From Eremophila alpestris peregrina (taxonomy: Eukaryota > Chordata > Aves > Passeriformes > Alaudidae), in contig WMCF01000059.1 in the NCBI GenBank assembly GCA_009792885.1, positions 3,857,241-3,921,240 on the forward strand: a DNA stretch of 64,000 bases. Direction: 5' to 3'. The position numbers were made by a program, and so were the translations under genes. The notes under the pieces are model-generated. The model did no database searches, was not told the origin of the DNA, and saw nothing but the letters and a program-made list of their open reading frames with translations. This document shows, one piece after another, positions 53,767-64,000 of the stretch; the first letter of the stretch is position 1; each line of letters starts with the position of its first letter.

Positions 53767-53920
53767 GAAACGAGCTGAAAGGAGCTGGTTCCCTTCTGGT
53801 CTTGCTACTGGGGCTCACGGGGCATCCGCGGTGAGGGGCAGGACCAAGGGCACTGAGCCCAGGGATGGTGGAGGGATGGAAGTGTGGGTGGAACCTCACA
53901 AGGGCCCAGGTCCCCAAAAA

Positions 53921-54345
53921 CACAGAATCATGAAATCATTTAGGTGGGAAATGCCCTCTAAGATCATAGAGTTCAACCATTAACCCAGCACTGCAATGTT
54001 TACCACCAAACCATGTCCCAAGTGTCACATTCATGCACCATTTGAACACTTCAAGGGATGGTGACTTTGCTGCTGTGGGCAGCTGTGCCACTGCTTGACC
54101 ACCTTTTCAGGGAAGAACTTCTCCCCAATATCCAACCTGACCCTCCCCTGGCCAAGCTTGAGGCCATTTCCTCTTGTCCTGTCCCTGTTCCCTGGCAGCA
54201 GAGCCCGACCCCCCCGCGGCTGTCCCTTCCTGTCAGGGAGTTGTGCAGAGCCACAAGATCCCCCCTGAGCCTCCTTTGCTCCAGGCTGAGCCCCTTTCCC
54301 AGCTCCTTCTGACTTGTGCTCTGGGCAGCCTTAAACCCCAGATAA
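53921..54345 (-). mobile_element. CR1 LINE fragment between SYT2 and PPP1R12B
   Basis: Starts CACAGAATCATGAAATCATT and continues AGATCATAGAGTTCAACC, CCATTTCCTCTTGTCCTGTC and CTTTGCTCCAGGCTGAGCCC: the CR1 reverse-complement order, 5'-truncated. Confidence 0.9.
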
Positions 54346-54890
54346 GCAAGGCTGGACCAGACACGGGGCACAGGTGGGAAATACCCAAGGTCCCCACACA
54401 ATTCTTTGCCCCCAGCACACTGAGTCTGGTCCATCCAGTCACATCCTGCTCCACAGGGACGCTGGACACACCCAACCCTAAGGGAAGAACTCAATCTGCA
54501 CCAACCATCTCCGAAGACTGGGATGTGGAGGTTCTGGCAGCCTCAGCAGAGACAGAGGTTCCCAGATGTGACACCACCTCCTGCCTGTGCCATACTTTGT
54601 GCTGACCAAACTTCTGAGCAAACAGCAGGGCTTGCCACCAGCGTGGTGGCGAGGAGGAGACGGGACCCTCTCCTGTTTCACCTTCCCACTGGTGGGTGCT
54701 TTGCAGATGTGCATACCAGTTCCTTCATTTCAGCTTCCCCTGAAAAGGCACCTGTGTTGTAGCTGCAGACCATTTGTGCTTTTATGGATGATGGATATTG
54801 TTATACCATGAGAATTTTGGGAGAAATGGAATTTCAGCACAAACAACTGTTATTCCAGAAAGATGGAAGCGAAGTCAAAGCTTCTATTTT
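54346..54890. other. Convergent intergenic spacer
   Basis: Lies between the SYT2 and PPP1R12B 3' ends. No gene, RNA or clear repeat recognised. Confidence 0.6.
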
Positions 54891-54892
54891 AT

Positions 54893-57800
54893 CAACTCTT
54901 ATTTTATTCATTTATAAATACTGTTGTGTTTACAAGCATCATAGCTGTGAATATTATTCCCAAACTTTCAAACACATAATACTTATAATACTATATAACA
55001 ACAACCAGTAAAACAAATCATTCATCTCAGGGTTTGAAAGGCCACTCAAAAGTTGCATAAAAATACATTCTCTCCCCATCTCATCAGCCAGTCCTGCTTC
55101 TCCAAGGAGTTTATTTACAAAGAGCCATCACCAAACTTGTAGCCACAACAGGTGGGTTCACCCCAAGGAATTAAAATTAGCTCACCCGAAGCAATTGCTT
55201 AGAAAAAAAAGCTCATGTTCCCCAAGGGAGACCACATCTGGCAAATGCTCTGGTTCCAAGAGGGATCAATTTTAAAACCTATTTGCTCCGCACCCTGCCC
55301 CAAGCACAGGGTTTGAGGTGTCCTGTTTGTCACCTCCTCAGTGCACTGGTTATGTTAGGCATGAAGCGAGATTAAAAAAAATTCATTCTCAAGAATTTGG
55401 TTTGCAGTTGCTCCGTCACGACGAGACGCTCACAGCTTTGGCTGATCAGGGACACTGAGCTGTGGAGGCCCAGGAGAATCCAGTGCTAAGCAGACACTTC
55501 AGCTGAAGTGGTTTGGCTTTGCGAGGTGCCACTCAGAAGAACGAGCCTCCCACAGCCTTCCCACTCAGTTCCTTGGGGAAAAGCGCAGTGAGTGTCCTGG
55601 TAGGAAGGGGCAAAACATCAGTGTGGGATGGATTTGTCAGATTGGGTTGAACCCTCTTCCTAAAGCAGACACCAGGCTTCTCCCTGCTGCCAGGAACCCG
55701 CCTGGGAGAAGAACAGGATCTTTATTCTGAACTCTCCTCCTCATCCTGCCGGGACACACGGCCCGAGGCGCCGGCCCAGCTGGGGAGTGTCTCCTCCTCC
55801 TCCGTGTGGCACAGAAGGGACCAGGCTCCTGATCCCCGACCTGGCCAAAGCCAGAGCCCAGGGCTGAAGCGAGGAGCGAGTCACCAAGAGAGAAAACATC
55901 AAGAACGGCAGAAGTACTCACATAAAGAGTGCACCAAGAGGGAACAGCGTGCAGGGGAAGCATTGACCGGATCTCAAGACTTAAAGCCGTTAAATAGAGC
56001 AGGGTTAAAATCAAGGAATATAAAAAGGATGCCTGGCTTAGGCAGTGCTCTGCAGAAACCCTGATGCCTTTACCAGCTTTGGTCTCTTCCTCTCAAAGCT
56101 GAGCAGCAGAGGAAGGGCCTCAGTGTACCAGGAGAAACGGTGCCTCAGCTGCACAAACGGCTCCATCAGCTGAAGAGCAACTTGTGGTCAGAGCTGCCTG
56201 GGGAAAACTGGCAGCTCCAGGAAGAGCAAGACAGGTGGAAACAGGCAGGACAGGGAGGGGAAGGGGGGGGAAATGGAGAATTAGGGGAAAAAAAAACCAG
56301 AGAGGAAACCCCAGGGCGAAGAAAACAGAGATGCTTTCTGAGGCAATAACCAGCAAAAGGTTCGAAAAAGCCCAGGATTGCCCAATTAGAGATAAGTTTT
56401 ACCCTGTTGAGCAAGCTCAAGTATTCTGCTCATGTTCAAGTGTCTCATCTCTCTGGCAGTGGAGAGTCCTCCCAGCCAGAGCCAGCAGAGCTGCTCAGGA
56501 ACATGGTAGAGCTGCTCCATGGCAGCTCCTGGCCACCTCCAGGTTCAGTGACCAAAAACTGCTGCCCTTGGCCAGACAGAATCTGGGGAGTTGAAGGACA
56601 AAGGGGATGAAAGAACAAGTATGGAAGGACGTAGATGGGAGAATGTTTTGGATACAGCAGGATGTCTCTGAGAGGGAAGGTACTGTTTGAGAGGAGTCTG
56701 TTAATGGGAAGCTCAACAGACCTGATGATGTCCCACAGCATGGATAGAGGAGCCAATGTCTAAATGCCCATGGGAGAGAACAATTCCAAACTGTTCAGAG
56801 TGCATGTAACATTAAAGAGGAGTATTTCTGGACGTTTTCTTCAAGGTCAAAGCTTATCACAAGTTTTTGACAGGTCAGAAGACTTTCATCATGGTGATTC
56901 AGTTACCAGCAGCTCCTTGTCCCTCTGACACTGACACACCCTGACCTTTCCAAGGTGTGTGGGATAGGATGCTGGCATTTTTTCTCTACAAATCCTGCTG
57001 CAAATCAAAGGGGGGGGGTACCTGAAATACCAGACCAGGCTCTGCTATGGGGCTCTGCCTTCAGGGAGGCAGCAGGAGAATGTCCCAGATGGCTGTTGGG
57101 AAGGGGAGGCTGGTCTCTGACACAGCTCCCTGCAAGGTGATTCATGCTCACACACAGGTGAGAGCAGCAGAGGGTCTGTAGGGGTTGTTTGTCCTTCAGA
57201 AATCTCAGCAAGTGCCTGGGATGTATCCTGTGCCAAGGAACAAGAGTCCAGGTGGCAACTGGATGCTACCAACCTAAGAGACAGGAGCCCTGGAAGGACA
57301 CAATGTGACACAGGATCACCTGGGCTGTGCAGTAAAGGGAGGGTGAGGGATAAGGGTCTGACACTGAGTGTCAGCACTGATGCTACTGAACAGGTTCAAA
57401 TTTCATCTTAAATAGAAGACTCAGTCTACTGGGGCAAGAGGAGAGGGTCTCTGTGCAAAATAGCTCATCAACCTGTGACAAATGTGAGCTCTGGTGGCTT
57501 TCACAGCATCACATTAAACCAGAGTCCCACACCTCAGTGGGCTGATGTGCATCCTCAGAGTCCCAGCCCATGTTCACATTTCCCACCTGTAAAGGGCTTG
57601 GATATGCTGGGTTAGTTCTTCAGATGTCACTTTTTACAGTAGGAGCTTCCCACTCCAGGTCAGAGTCCAAAACCAAATACTGAGCTTCTGGAAGAAGTTT
57701 TGGCAGCTCAAACTCAGTCCTCACATTTATCCCTTGAATAAAATGTCCAAGATACCACAACATGCATAAATTAAAAAATTAAAATGGCAGGGGGTGTGTT

Positions 57801-57980
57801 GGGGGGAAACAGGGGTAGAAAGGGAATGTACAGCAAAGGGTAGGGCAAGGCAGGTGTGACATTGATCCCATGGCTGAAACACTTGCTGTACATGATGGGA
57901 AGGAAAGGGGGTAGGGCTCAGTGGTGGGGTTGGCAGCTGGTGTAGGACACCCCTCCTTGTCCTGCCTTTGCTCAGGATTC
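54893..57980 (-). other. PPP1R12B: PPP1R12B 3'UTR, distal isoform
   Basis: About 3 kb of AT-richer sequence downstream of the distal stop. Minus-strand AATAAA signals (TTTATT on plus) are at 55721-55726, 55110-55115 and 54903-54908. The last is followed by more AT-rich sequence and is the favoured end. The open frame at 56140-56349 on the plus strand looks coiled-coil-like but has no splice support. Confidence 0.5.
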
Positions 57981-58067
57981 CTATTTGGAGAGTTTGCTGA
58001 TGACACGAATGAGGGCTCCATTCTCATCCTTCAGCCTTTGGTTGTCCGACTTCAGCTCTGTCAAAAT
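57981..58067 (-). CDS. PPP1R12B: PPP1R12B distal last exon, leucine zipper
   Basis: Minus-strand acceptor CTTTATCTCTCTGCAG, then 28 codons from ILTELKSDNQRLKDENGALI to SKLSK and a TAG stop (57981-57983). Leucines fall at exact heptads, residues 5, 12, 19 and 26. This matches the canonical MYPT C-terminus. Confidence 0.95.
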   Translation of the reverse strand: MLTELKSDNQRLKDENGALIRVISKLSK

Positions 58068-61000
58068 CTGCAGAGAGATAAAGACAAGGTGGGATCAGAA
58101 GGGCTCGGGGGGCAAGAGGGGACATGGCATCCCCTCCAGCCAGCATTCCAGAGCTTTTACCAGCTGGCTGCCAGGTGTGAGAGAGGTGACAGGGGCCTCG
58201 AGCACAGCACTGAGCCAGGAAGCCCCCAGCCAGGGAGCCCCTGGTGCAAAGCAAGGCCACAGCCCCAGCAGCAGGTCAGGACCAGGATGGCAAGGCAGGA
58301 ACCATTTCTGAGCTGCTTCATCCCAAACCTGTGCCCAGAGGCTAAATACAGCTCAGCAGAGAACAGTAAAGCTGGTTTCCCTGATATGCTTTTTCCATTT
58401 TGCCAGGACTAGAAGGGAAACCAAAGACCTGGAATCTTCACTTAGGACTGGACCTTGCCAAGTCTCTTTACAATACCCCCAAATCTCCTTGGTACCCCAC
58501 AGATGTGTAATACAGTCATAAGTGCCAAGGCCAGAGGACTGGTAGAACACACTGACAGTGGAGGTACCTCCTGTGTGCTCATGTGAGGTTGCAACACAGA
58601 AAAAAGCCCTTGGAAACAGAGAATAAATAGCTTCAACAAGACCCTTCCAGCATTTCCCATTGGCATAAACCCTGTTGGCTTCCAGTGCTGCAGAGTGACC
58701 TTCTGTGGACTCTTCCCAGCTGCTGGGCACCAGAAGAAGACCCCCTGCTCCTGTCTGGGCAGTGACACACAAGGGGTCCCTCCCACCACAGGTGCCAGCA
58801 GATCACAGGGTGACCAACCCCAAGCCTGCAGAAGTACCCAGGGCAGAGAAGGATCACACACATGGTACCTGTATGAGCTCAGCCATGGCTTCTGTCTGCC
58901 AAGGTGCATCTTGGAGGAATTCCCTCAAATTACAATTCTAAATCTTCCCCTTCCTCCTGACCAGGTGTTTCAGCTTTGACCACAATGTTCTGCCCCCTCC
59001 ACCTGCAGTCCCTCCGTGATCATCAGCTCTAGTGTGGGCAGCTCCTGGGGCAGTACCAGCTCCCACCAGAGCAATTCCCTTCTTCCACAGTTGGGCCAAG
59101 CCATGGTGGGCACCAACACACCCAATTCCATCCCTGTGGGCACTGGTGGTGGGTGTTTCAGATGGGAGGTTTTTCAGAGAGGGAGGAGAGGTTGGTGCTG
59201 CATGGTGGGATATTCAGAAAGGGAGCATGTGCAGGGCTGGCCAGAGATCCAGCCAGTGATGCTGAGTATGCCTCCCTGGACTCAGTGCTGCTGTGACAGC
59301 TGTATCACATGGCTGGGCTGTCACCAGGACAGCACTCATGGCTCCTTGTGCCATTTCTCATGGCCAAAGAAGAGCCATTGCCATCACCATCACCAAAGTG
59401 ATCAGGATTTCAGAGACACAGCAGAGCCCTTGATGTCTCTGCACTCCTGTTTCCTCCTGAGCTTCACCTGCCACTCACACTGGTGCCTCCCAGTGCCCTT
59501 CAAGAGCCCCACCACCCACTGGGGGCTGCAGATGGACAGTCCTGTCAGGGCCCTGTCACTGCCTGGGGTGGCTCTGCAGTGCCCATCTCTGTGACAACAG
59601 GCATGTGAAGTCCTGACACTCTTTTGTAGAGAGAATCTGTCACAGGTTCCCAGAAACGATGCCAGAGAGAACCACCCCAGTTCTAGGGCTCAGCTGGAGC
59701 TGTGCCTCACAGCAGGGCTTAGTGTGACCTGTGTCACTTACTTGAAAATGAAGGAGTGTAAGTACAAGTAAAATAAGTGCCTCTGGACACGTTTCCTGGT
59801 CATAACCTGGCTCCACCAGTGCTGAGTGAGGCTTCCTGAAAGCTACACATCAGCCTTACACAATACAAGCCCAGGAGGTTCCTTCCTTTGAAGCAGAGTA
59901 GCCTGAAGTCAGGTGAAATGAACCCCATGGGAAGAGGCTGGAAGTTTCCAGGAGCGTTATGGATGTCTCACAGGAATGGTGAGCTGGGTGTGGCCCAGCC
60001 GCAGGGCTGGGTGTCACCTGGGACACTGAGAACATGGCTCCTCAGAAATAATGTGGATTCAGGAAAATGAGATTCACAGAAAAGCACTGCTGCCAGGGTG
60101 TGGTACATCTGGCAGAGCTTAAACCAGTGACATCACAGTGATGCCCACAGACACCACTGAGGCAGAGTTTACACAGACCAGCAACATCCTGTGTTAGACC
60201 TACTAAAAGAGTTGAAAATAAATCAGCAGAGCTTGCAGACCAGGCTCTCCCCCAGCTCAGGCACTGGCAGGGACATGCAAACCTGCAAGTGAGAAGGGAA
60301 GGATGAGCCTCAGCCAGAGTAGAGGGGGCATGGAAGGGCAGTGATAACATGGGCATGTCATGGGAGGAGGAGAGGTGACTTGCAGGTTGTGAAACATCAG
60401 TACTTAGAGTCTGGAAATTACTTTGCCCTGTTTTCCCTCTCAGATCTGAAAGCATGTGGGGAAGGAGAATGACTTAAACTCATGGTTTATGAGAAGCAAT
60501 GAGGCATGGTCAGGCTGGAGGATAGTTCCACAGATTAAAACCAGAAAGGCTGTGAGATCATTTCACCTGACCATCTGCACAATCCAGGGCACTCAACATG
60601 ACACCCAACTCTCCCAGCTCTTGTGACACACATGTGGGCTTGAGCTGAGACTCCTGGAAAGGGGAAGCCCCAATTCTCCTGATTAGTTTGTTTCTATGGT
60701 TAATCAGCCTTGATATAATTTGTGTGCTAAGAATAGATTTTTTTATTCTGTGGTGCCACTTCTAGCCCACAAGAGCACACGATTTTTTGTGTCTGAAGGG
60801 ATAAGAATATCCCTACTAACCTGCAAACGACACGTAGGGCCCCAAGAAAGGAGCATTCACAGCTTTATTTTAGCATTGAACCAATGAAGTAGCAGGAAGA
60901 GACATAATTTAACTGTACTATTGTGAGGGCAAAGCTTAGGGAAGACTCATCCTTGGGTTTCAAACATTAATTGCCCTGCACTGGATTTAAAACAGAAGAT

Positions 61001-61953
61001 GGAAACACAGAGCGCTCCTGGTCTGGCTCCTGCTGCATCCCCCACCCTGTGCCAGACCACAGGAGGCATGGAGGTTGCTGAGCTTGTGGACTCATACTCA
61101 AAAATTTCAGTTTAAAATAAGGAAAGGAGCTTGTCTTTTTTTGTTCAAGTGACCAAGAAAACCTGCTGAGGACAGTTCAGTTTGTAGTTTTTTAAAAAAT
61201 ACCCATAAAAAATTTCTGTCTAAAATGTTCACTTCTCACAACATCCCTGAAAATTTCCTGACTTTGGATAACCTGATTTGCTGAGTGCCAGCTTCTCCCT
61301 GAACTTAGTCCAATTAAAAAAGAATTCTATTATATGCAGACATGTAGCATAAACCACCTATTTTCAAGTGTCCAAGGCCAGGTTGGATGGGGCTTGGAGC
61401 AAACTGGTCTAGAAGAAGGTGTCCCTGTTGATGGCAGGGGGTGAAACGAGATGAACTTTAACACCCTGTCCAACACAAACCATTCTGTGGCTCTGTTTCA
61501 AGGCAAAGTCCCAGGCAAGGAGCTGCTGGCACTGCCAAGCCACCCCAAAGCCATTCCCCAGTGCTAAGCTGGCAAGGGCAGCAGCATCTGCCATGCACAG
61601 CAAGAGCCAGCGGGGTGAGCAGAGCTCCAGCAAAGCCCTGCCGTGGCAGCAGCACCATGCTCTTGGAATTTGGAGATCCTTTGCCACAAGCTTTTGAGCA
61701 AGAAGCTTCACCAGACACCCTGGAGAGCGAGGAGGCGAGCGGGAAGCGCCCGGCCAGGGAACGGAGACCTGCCTGGAAGAGTGGAAGAGGGAGGCAAGAT
61801 GAGCCGGAGGGAAAGCAGCTACAGCTCCTCTGATTCCGAGGGCTTGGGAGGCAGAGAAAGTCTGGCCACAACCCGGGTCAGAGCCCTGTTCTCAGCCAGC
61901 AGTTGCTCATTCATCTGCCTCAGAGTGTGAATCTGTTTGAGCTGGTGGAGATT
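57981..61953 (-). CDS. PPP1R12B: PPP1R12B (MYPT2) C-terminal end, alternative last exons
   Basis: This gene encodes a myosin phosphatase targeting subunit, which binds PP1 and myosin; its C-terminal leucine zipper is the type of segment that contacts PKG-I in the MYPT family. Only the 3' end is in the window. Two last exons are visible on the minus strand: 61819-61953 (44 residues) and 57981-58067 (28 residues). The second ends with the MYPT-family tail DENGALIRVISKLSK. Both start in phase 0 after good acceptors, so either can follow the same upstream exon outside the window. Assignment to PPP1R12B rather than PPP1R12A rests on its position tail-to-tail with SYT2, as in mammals, because the tail itself is shared by the family. 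Confidence 0.88.
58068..60844 (-). other. PPP1R12B: PPP1R12B terminal intron
   Basis: Between the two alternative last exons, beyond the proximal 3'UTR. No exon, RNA gene or repeat recognised. Confidence 0.6.
60845..61818 (-). other. PPP1R12B: PPP1R12B 3'UTR, proximal isoform
   Basis: Runs from the proximal stop to a minus-strand AATAAAGCTGTGAATG signal (TTTATT at 60864-60869). About 970 bases, including a sense-oriented-on-plus CR1 fragment at 61365-61497. Confidence 0.5.
61365..61497 (+). mobile_element. CR1 LINE fragment in proximal 3'UTR
   Basis: TCCAAGGCCAGGTTGGATGG, GGCTTGGAGCAA and CCAACACAAACCATTCTGTG: the forward CR1 3' region, ending at its 3' terminus on the right. Confidence 0.88.
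61819..61953 (-). CDS. PPP1R12B: PPP1R12B proximal alternative last exon, second leucine zipper
   Basis: Minus-strand acceptor CCTCTCACTCTCCGCAG, then 44 codons starting NLHQLKQIHTLRQMNEQLLA and ending PPKPSESEEL, with a TAG stop (61819-61821). Leucines at 11, 18, 25 and 32 form an exact heptad series. The segment ENRALTRVVARLS aligns with ENGALIRVISKLS of the distal exon, so the two exons appear to be related duplicates. Confidence 0.9.
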   Translation of the reverse strand, partial: NLHQLKQIHTLRQMNEQLLAENRALTRVVARLSLPPKPSESEEL

Positions 61954-62754
61954 CTGCGGAGAGTGAGAGGAGTGGACAGAGAAATACAGAGAGATCATGG
62001 AAATGAATGGGCACAGAAATGGGAGGTTAGTCCATAGGCAGTGAAAGAAAAAAAGAGACTAAAAGAAATTAGTAGCAGTGAGTGCTGGATGGGGAAAGCC
62101 TGACAAAACACCAAGGATATTTTGGGAATCAGCCCTTTCTCCAAGGGCCCCCAAAGTCTTAAAAAAAGGTCAAATACAGGGATTTCCCACCACAAAGCAG
62201 GATTATATTCTACTTTACCCAGACAGCCCTGGGACTTGGGAACTGCTGTGAGACCTATCACCAGTGACTGAACACCTACAGAGGCTCTGAAAGCACTGCA
62301 GGGAACTGAGGATTTCTTTAAAGCTCCTTTTCTTCATGTATCTCTAAAATCCAAAGCAGCTGTGTGGAGCAAAGAGCAATCAGAGCTTCCTGGAGGACCC
62401 CAAAGGCACAGACTGAAGCACCTGAAAATGTCACAGTCCCACAGCAGACCACTGAGACAGGTACCATGTCTGTTTGTGTCCCTCCTCCTTGAGTGATGCT
62501 CCTGGGTCTGCCCAGGCTCAGTCCTGCCAAAACCTCTGGGGTTTGTGGGGGGGTTTCTCATCCCTGCCCAGATTCAACTTTTCTCTGTCACAGGGCTCCA
62601 TTTATCTTTGACCTTCAGAGAAGACTGAAGTCTGAATCTTAAACTGCTCATTTTAGGAAGAGGAGTCTGAATGAGAGCATCTCCCACAGTGGGGATGTGC
62701 CAGGAGGGCATTCCTGGTGACAAAGGCACTGAGGGGCACAGGACAGGACAACCC

Positions 62755-62910
62755 CACACTGGGGCTTGCACAGGAACAAACTGGACATGGGTACAAACTG
62801 GACACAGGTACAAACTGGACATGGGTACAAACTGGGGCTTGCACCGGTATAAACTGGACACAGGTACAAACTGGACATGGGTACAAACCAGGGCTTGCAC
62901 AGGTTTGTAC
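62755..62910 (+). repeat. 17-bp tandem repeat array
   Basis: Repeats of ACAAACTGGACATGGGT and variants, interrupted by GGGGCTTGCACAGG modules, giving a higher-order pattern. Confidence 0.88.
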
Positions 62911-63527
62911 CCATTGCACAGCAGCAGTGGGAGGTAGGGAACAGAAGCAGAACAGGGAAATGGTACAGGCCATGCAGACATCCCAGTGCCACACGGATGA
63001 CACTGTTCCCAGTAATGCCCAAGTGAATTAATGTGCTGGACATTTACACCACTGTGGGTGCCAGGAGATGCCAAGAGCTGCAGAGCTGCTTTCTGAGTGG
63101 CATCCCTCCCCTTCTTCCTCCTGAGAGGTCCGGCAGCTGGGCCACAAGAACAAGAACCCCTCCTGAGCAAGAACCCATCCTGCATGATGGAGGGAGCCCC
63201 AAGACTGGGCAGGGGCAGACAGGAAATATCCATTAGAAGAGCTGTAAGTTCAAGGGACAAAATCTCAGTCCCAAACCAAAGCAGTTTAACAAAGCACCAT
63301 ATTCCTCCCCACGTCCTCTTACTTGAGAGCTCGCAGTGGCAGAAGAAGACAGAGAGAAAGGGTTTATGGGGAAGGGGGTTCCTTTCTACCATTTCATTAG
63401 CAGAAAGCACTCAAAGGGAGGTGCAGTCTGTCCTAAACAAGGAGCACCATGAAAGAATCTACTGTGACACAATGACTATCCCCCAACCTGCACTACTCAG
63501 GTTGCTCAGAGAAGCTGTGGCTGTCCT

Positions 63528-63622
63528 GTTCCAAGAAGTGTCCAAGGCCTGGTTGGACAGGGCTTGGAGCAACCTGGGATAGTGGAAGGTGTCTCTGCCC
63601 ATTGCAGTCTGGGATTCTGTGA
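63528..63622 (+). mobile_element. Short CR1 LINE fragment
   Basis: GTGTCCAAGGCCTGGTTGGA, GGCTTGGAGCAACCTGGG and TGGGATTCTGTGAT mark the forward CR1 3' end. Confidence 0.87.
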
Positions 63623-64000
63623 TGACCCAGAGCTGGCTGCAGCTGGCAAAGAATCTGCTGTGTCCCAGGACATTTTGTCCAAGGGCTCATTCCTGTCCAA
63701 AACTGAAGTACTTTGTATACCCCTCAACCATCAGCTCCATTCTTAGCTGCTCAAAAGCACTACATTTACTCTCCATGATGGAATGAAGACACCTCTTTAA
63801 GAAGCTTTGCAAAACCAAGGAAAGCAAGACATGAGGGCAGGGAGCCAGCAAAGGATGGGGTTTGAGGTCATCAGACTGACAGAGCAGCTCCTTGGACACA
63901 AAAATGCAGTTCTGACACTGGATAAATCAACAGATCCCAAGACAGAGCTACAGCTACAGAACCGTAGGAAAGCTGCAGTGACACCTCAGCAGCAAGATCC

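Larger units (their letters stand above)
50105..53790 (+). other. SYT2: SYT2 3'UTR
   Basis: About 3.7 kb without a coding frame. Candidate polyadenylation signals: AATAAA at 52611-52616 (in an A-rich run), AATAAA at 52902-52907, and ATTAAA at 53761-53766 followed by a T/G-rich stretch, which I favour as the distal end. A Pumilio-type TGTATATA is at 52715-52722. Confidence 0.6.
61954..64000 (-). other. PPP1R12B: PPP1R12B intron extending out of window
   Basis: No further MYPT coiled-coil exon recognised. Contains the 17-bp tandem repeat array at 62755-62910 and a CR1 fragment at 63528-63622. Confidence 0.65.

Noticed and set aside
56140..56349. Plus-strand coiled-coil-like frame (QLHKRLHQLKSNLW...)
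   Set aside because: It is antisense to the PPP1R12B 3'UTR, has no flanking splice sites giving a longer protein, and ends in low-complexity Gly/Lys sequence.
58868..58894. Possible 27-nt minus-strand microexon TEAMAELIQ in PPP1R12B
   Set aside because: Frame-neutral with AG and GT borders, but the acceptor lacks a pyrimidine tract, the donor is weak, and I cannot match it to any MYPT sequence.
62671..62937. Repeat-encoded Thr/Trp/Gly protein on plus and Cys/Val/Pro protein on minus
   Set aside because: Purely the translation of the 17-bp tandem repeat.
63310..63345. Possible short minus-strand PPP1R12B exon before a GTAAGA donor
   Set aside because: No convincing acceptor at a useful distance and the translation does not resemble a MYPT coiled coil.
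1..64000. CRISPR arrays, operons, prophages, toxin systems or biosynthetic clusters
   Set aside because: The window is spliced vertebrate DNA; none of the repeats has the direct-repeat/spacer layout of CRISPR and no bacterial-type gene was seen.

Overview
The window is vertebrate nuclear DNA, and almost certainly from a bird. It carries several CR1-type LINE fragments with the typical truncated 3' ends. Introns are short and GC-rich, as on avian microchromosomes. The three genes recognised read clearly as NAV1, SYT2 and PPP1R12B orthologues. I cannot name the species.

Layout: (1) 1-27.4 kb is the 3' three-quarters of NAV1 (neuron navigator 1) on the plus strand. It has 28 coding exons with consistent splice phases, from 1155 to the stop at 23847-23849, and a long 3'UTR ending near 27.4 kb. 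The large intron after the first visible exon contains a CpG island at about 8.88-9.75 kb that looks like an internal promoter with its own short first coding exon. (2) 27.4-29.8 kb is intergenic and holds a CR1 copy and a GT-rich degenerate repeat. (3) 29.8-53.8 kb is SYT2 (synaptotagmin 2) on the plus strand: a CpG-island promoter and noncoding first exon near 30.26 kb, a first intron of about 13-14.5 kb with candidate enhancers, eight coding exons (44839-50104) giving 418 residues, and a 3'UTR of about 3.7 kb. (4) 53.8-54.9 kb is a small convergent intergenic gap containing a CR1 copy. (5) 54.9-64 kb is the 3' end of PPP1R12B (MYPT2, myosin phosphatase regulatory subunit) on the minus strand, with two alternative, related last exons that each encode a leucine zipper.

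The most important technical point is a 10-N gap at 31082-31091. It is flanked by two copies of the same 1,109-bp sequence (29973-31081 and 31092-32200) in which I found no difference. This is most simply an unmerged contig overlap, so the apparent second copy of the SYT2 first exon is probably an assembly artefact.

NAV1 (microtubule plus-end and axon-guidance ATPase-family protein), SYT2 (fast calcium sensor for neurotransmitter release) and PPP1R12B (striated and smooth muscle myosin phosphatase targeting) are not known to form one pathway; they are simply chromosomal neighbours. I saw no new protein system. The most interesting biology is in the gene architecture: the NAV1 internal promoter, NAV1 microexons of 9 and 24 nt, the PPP1R12B duplicated terminal exons, and palindromic transcription-factor sites in introns.
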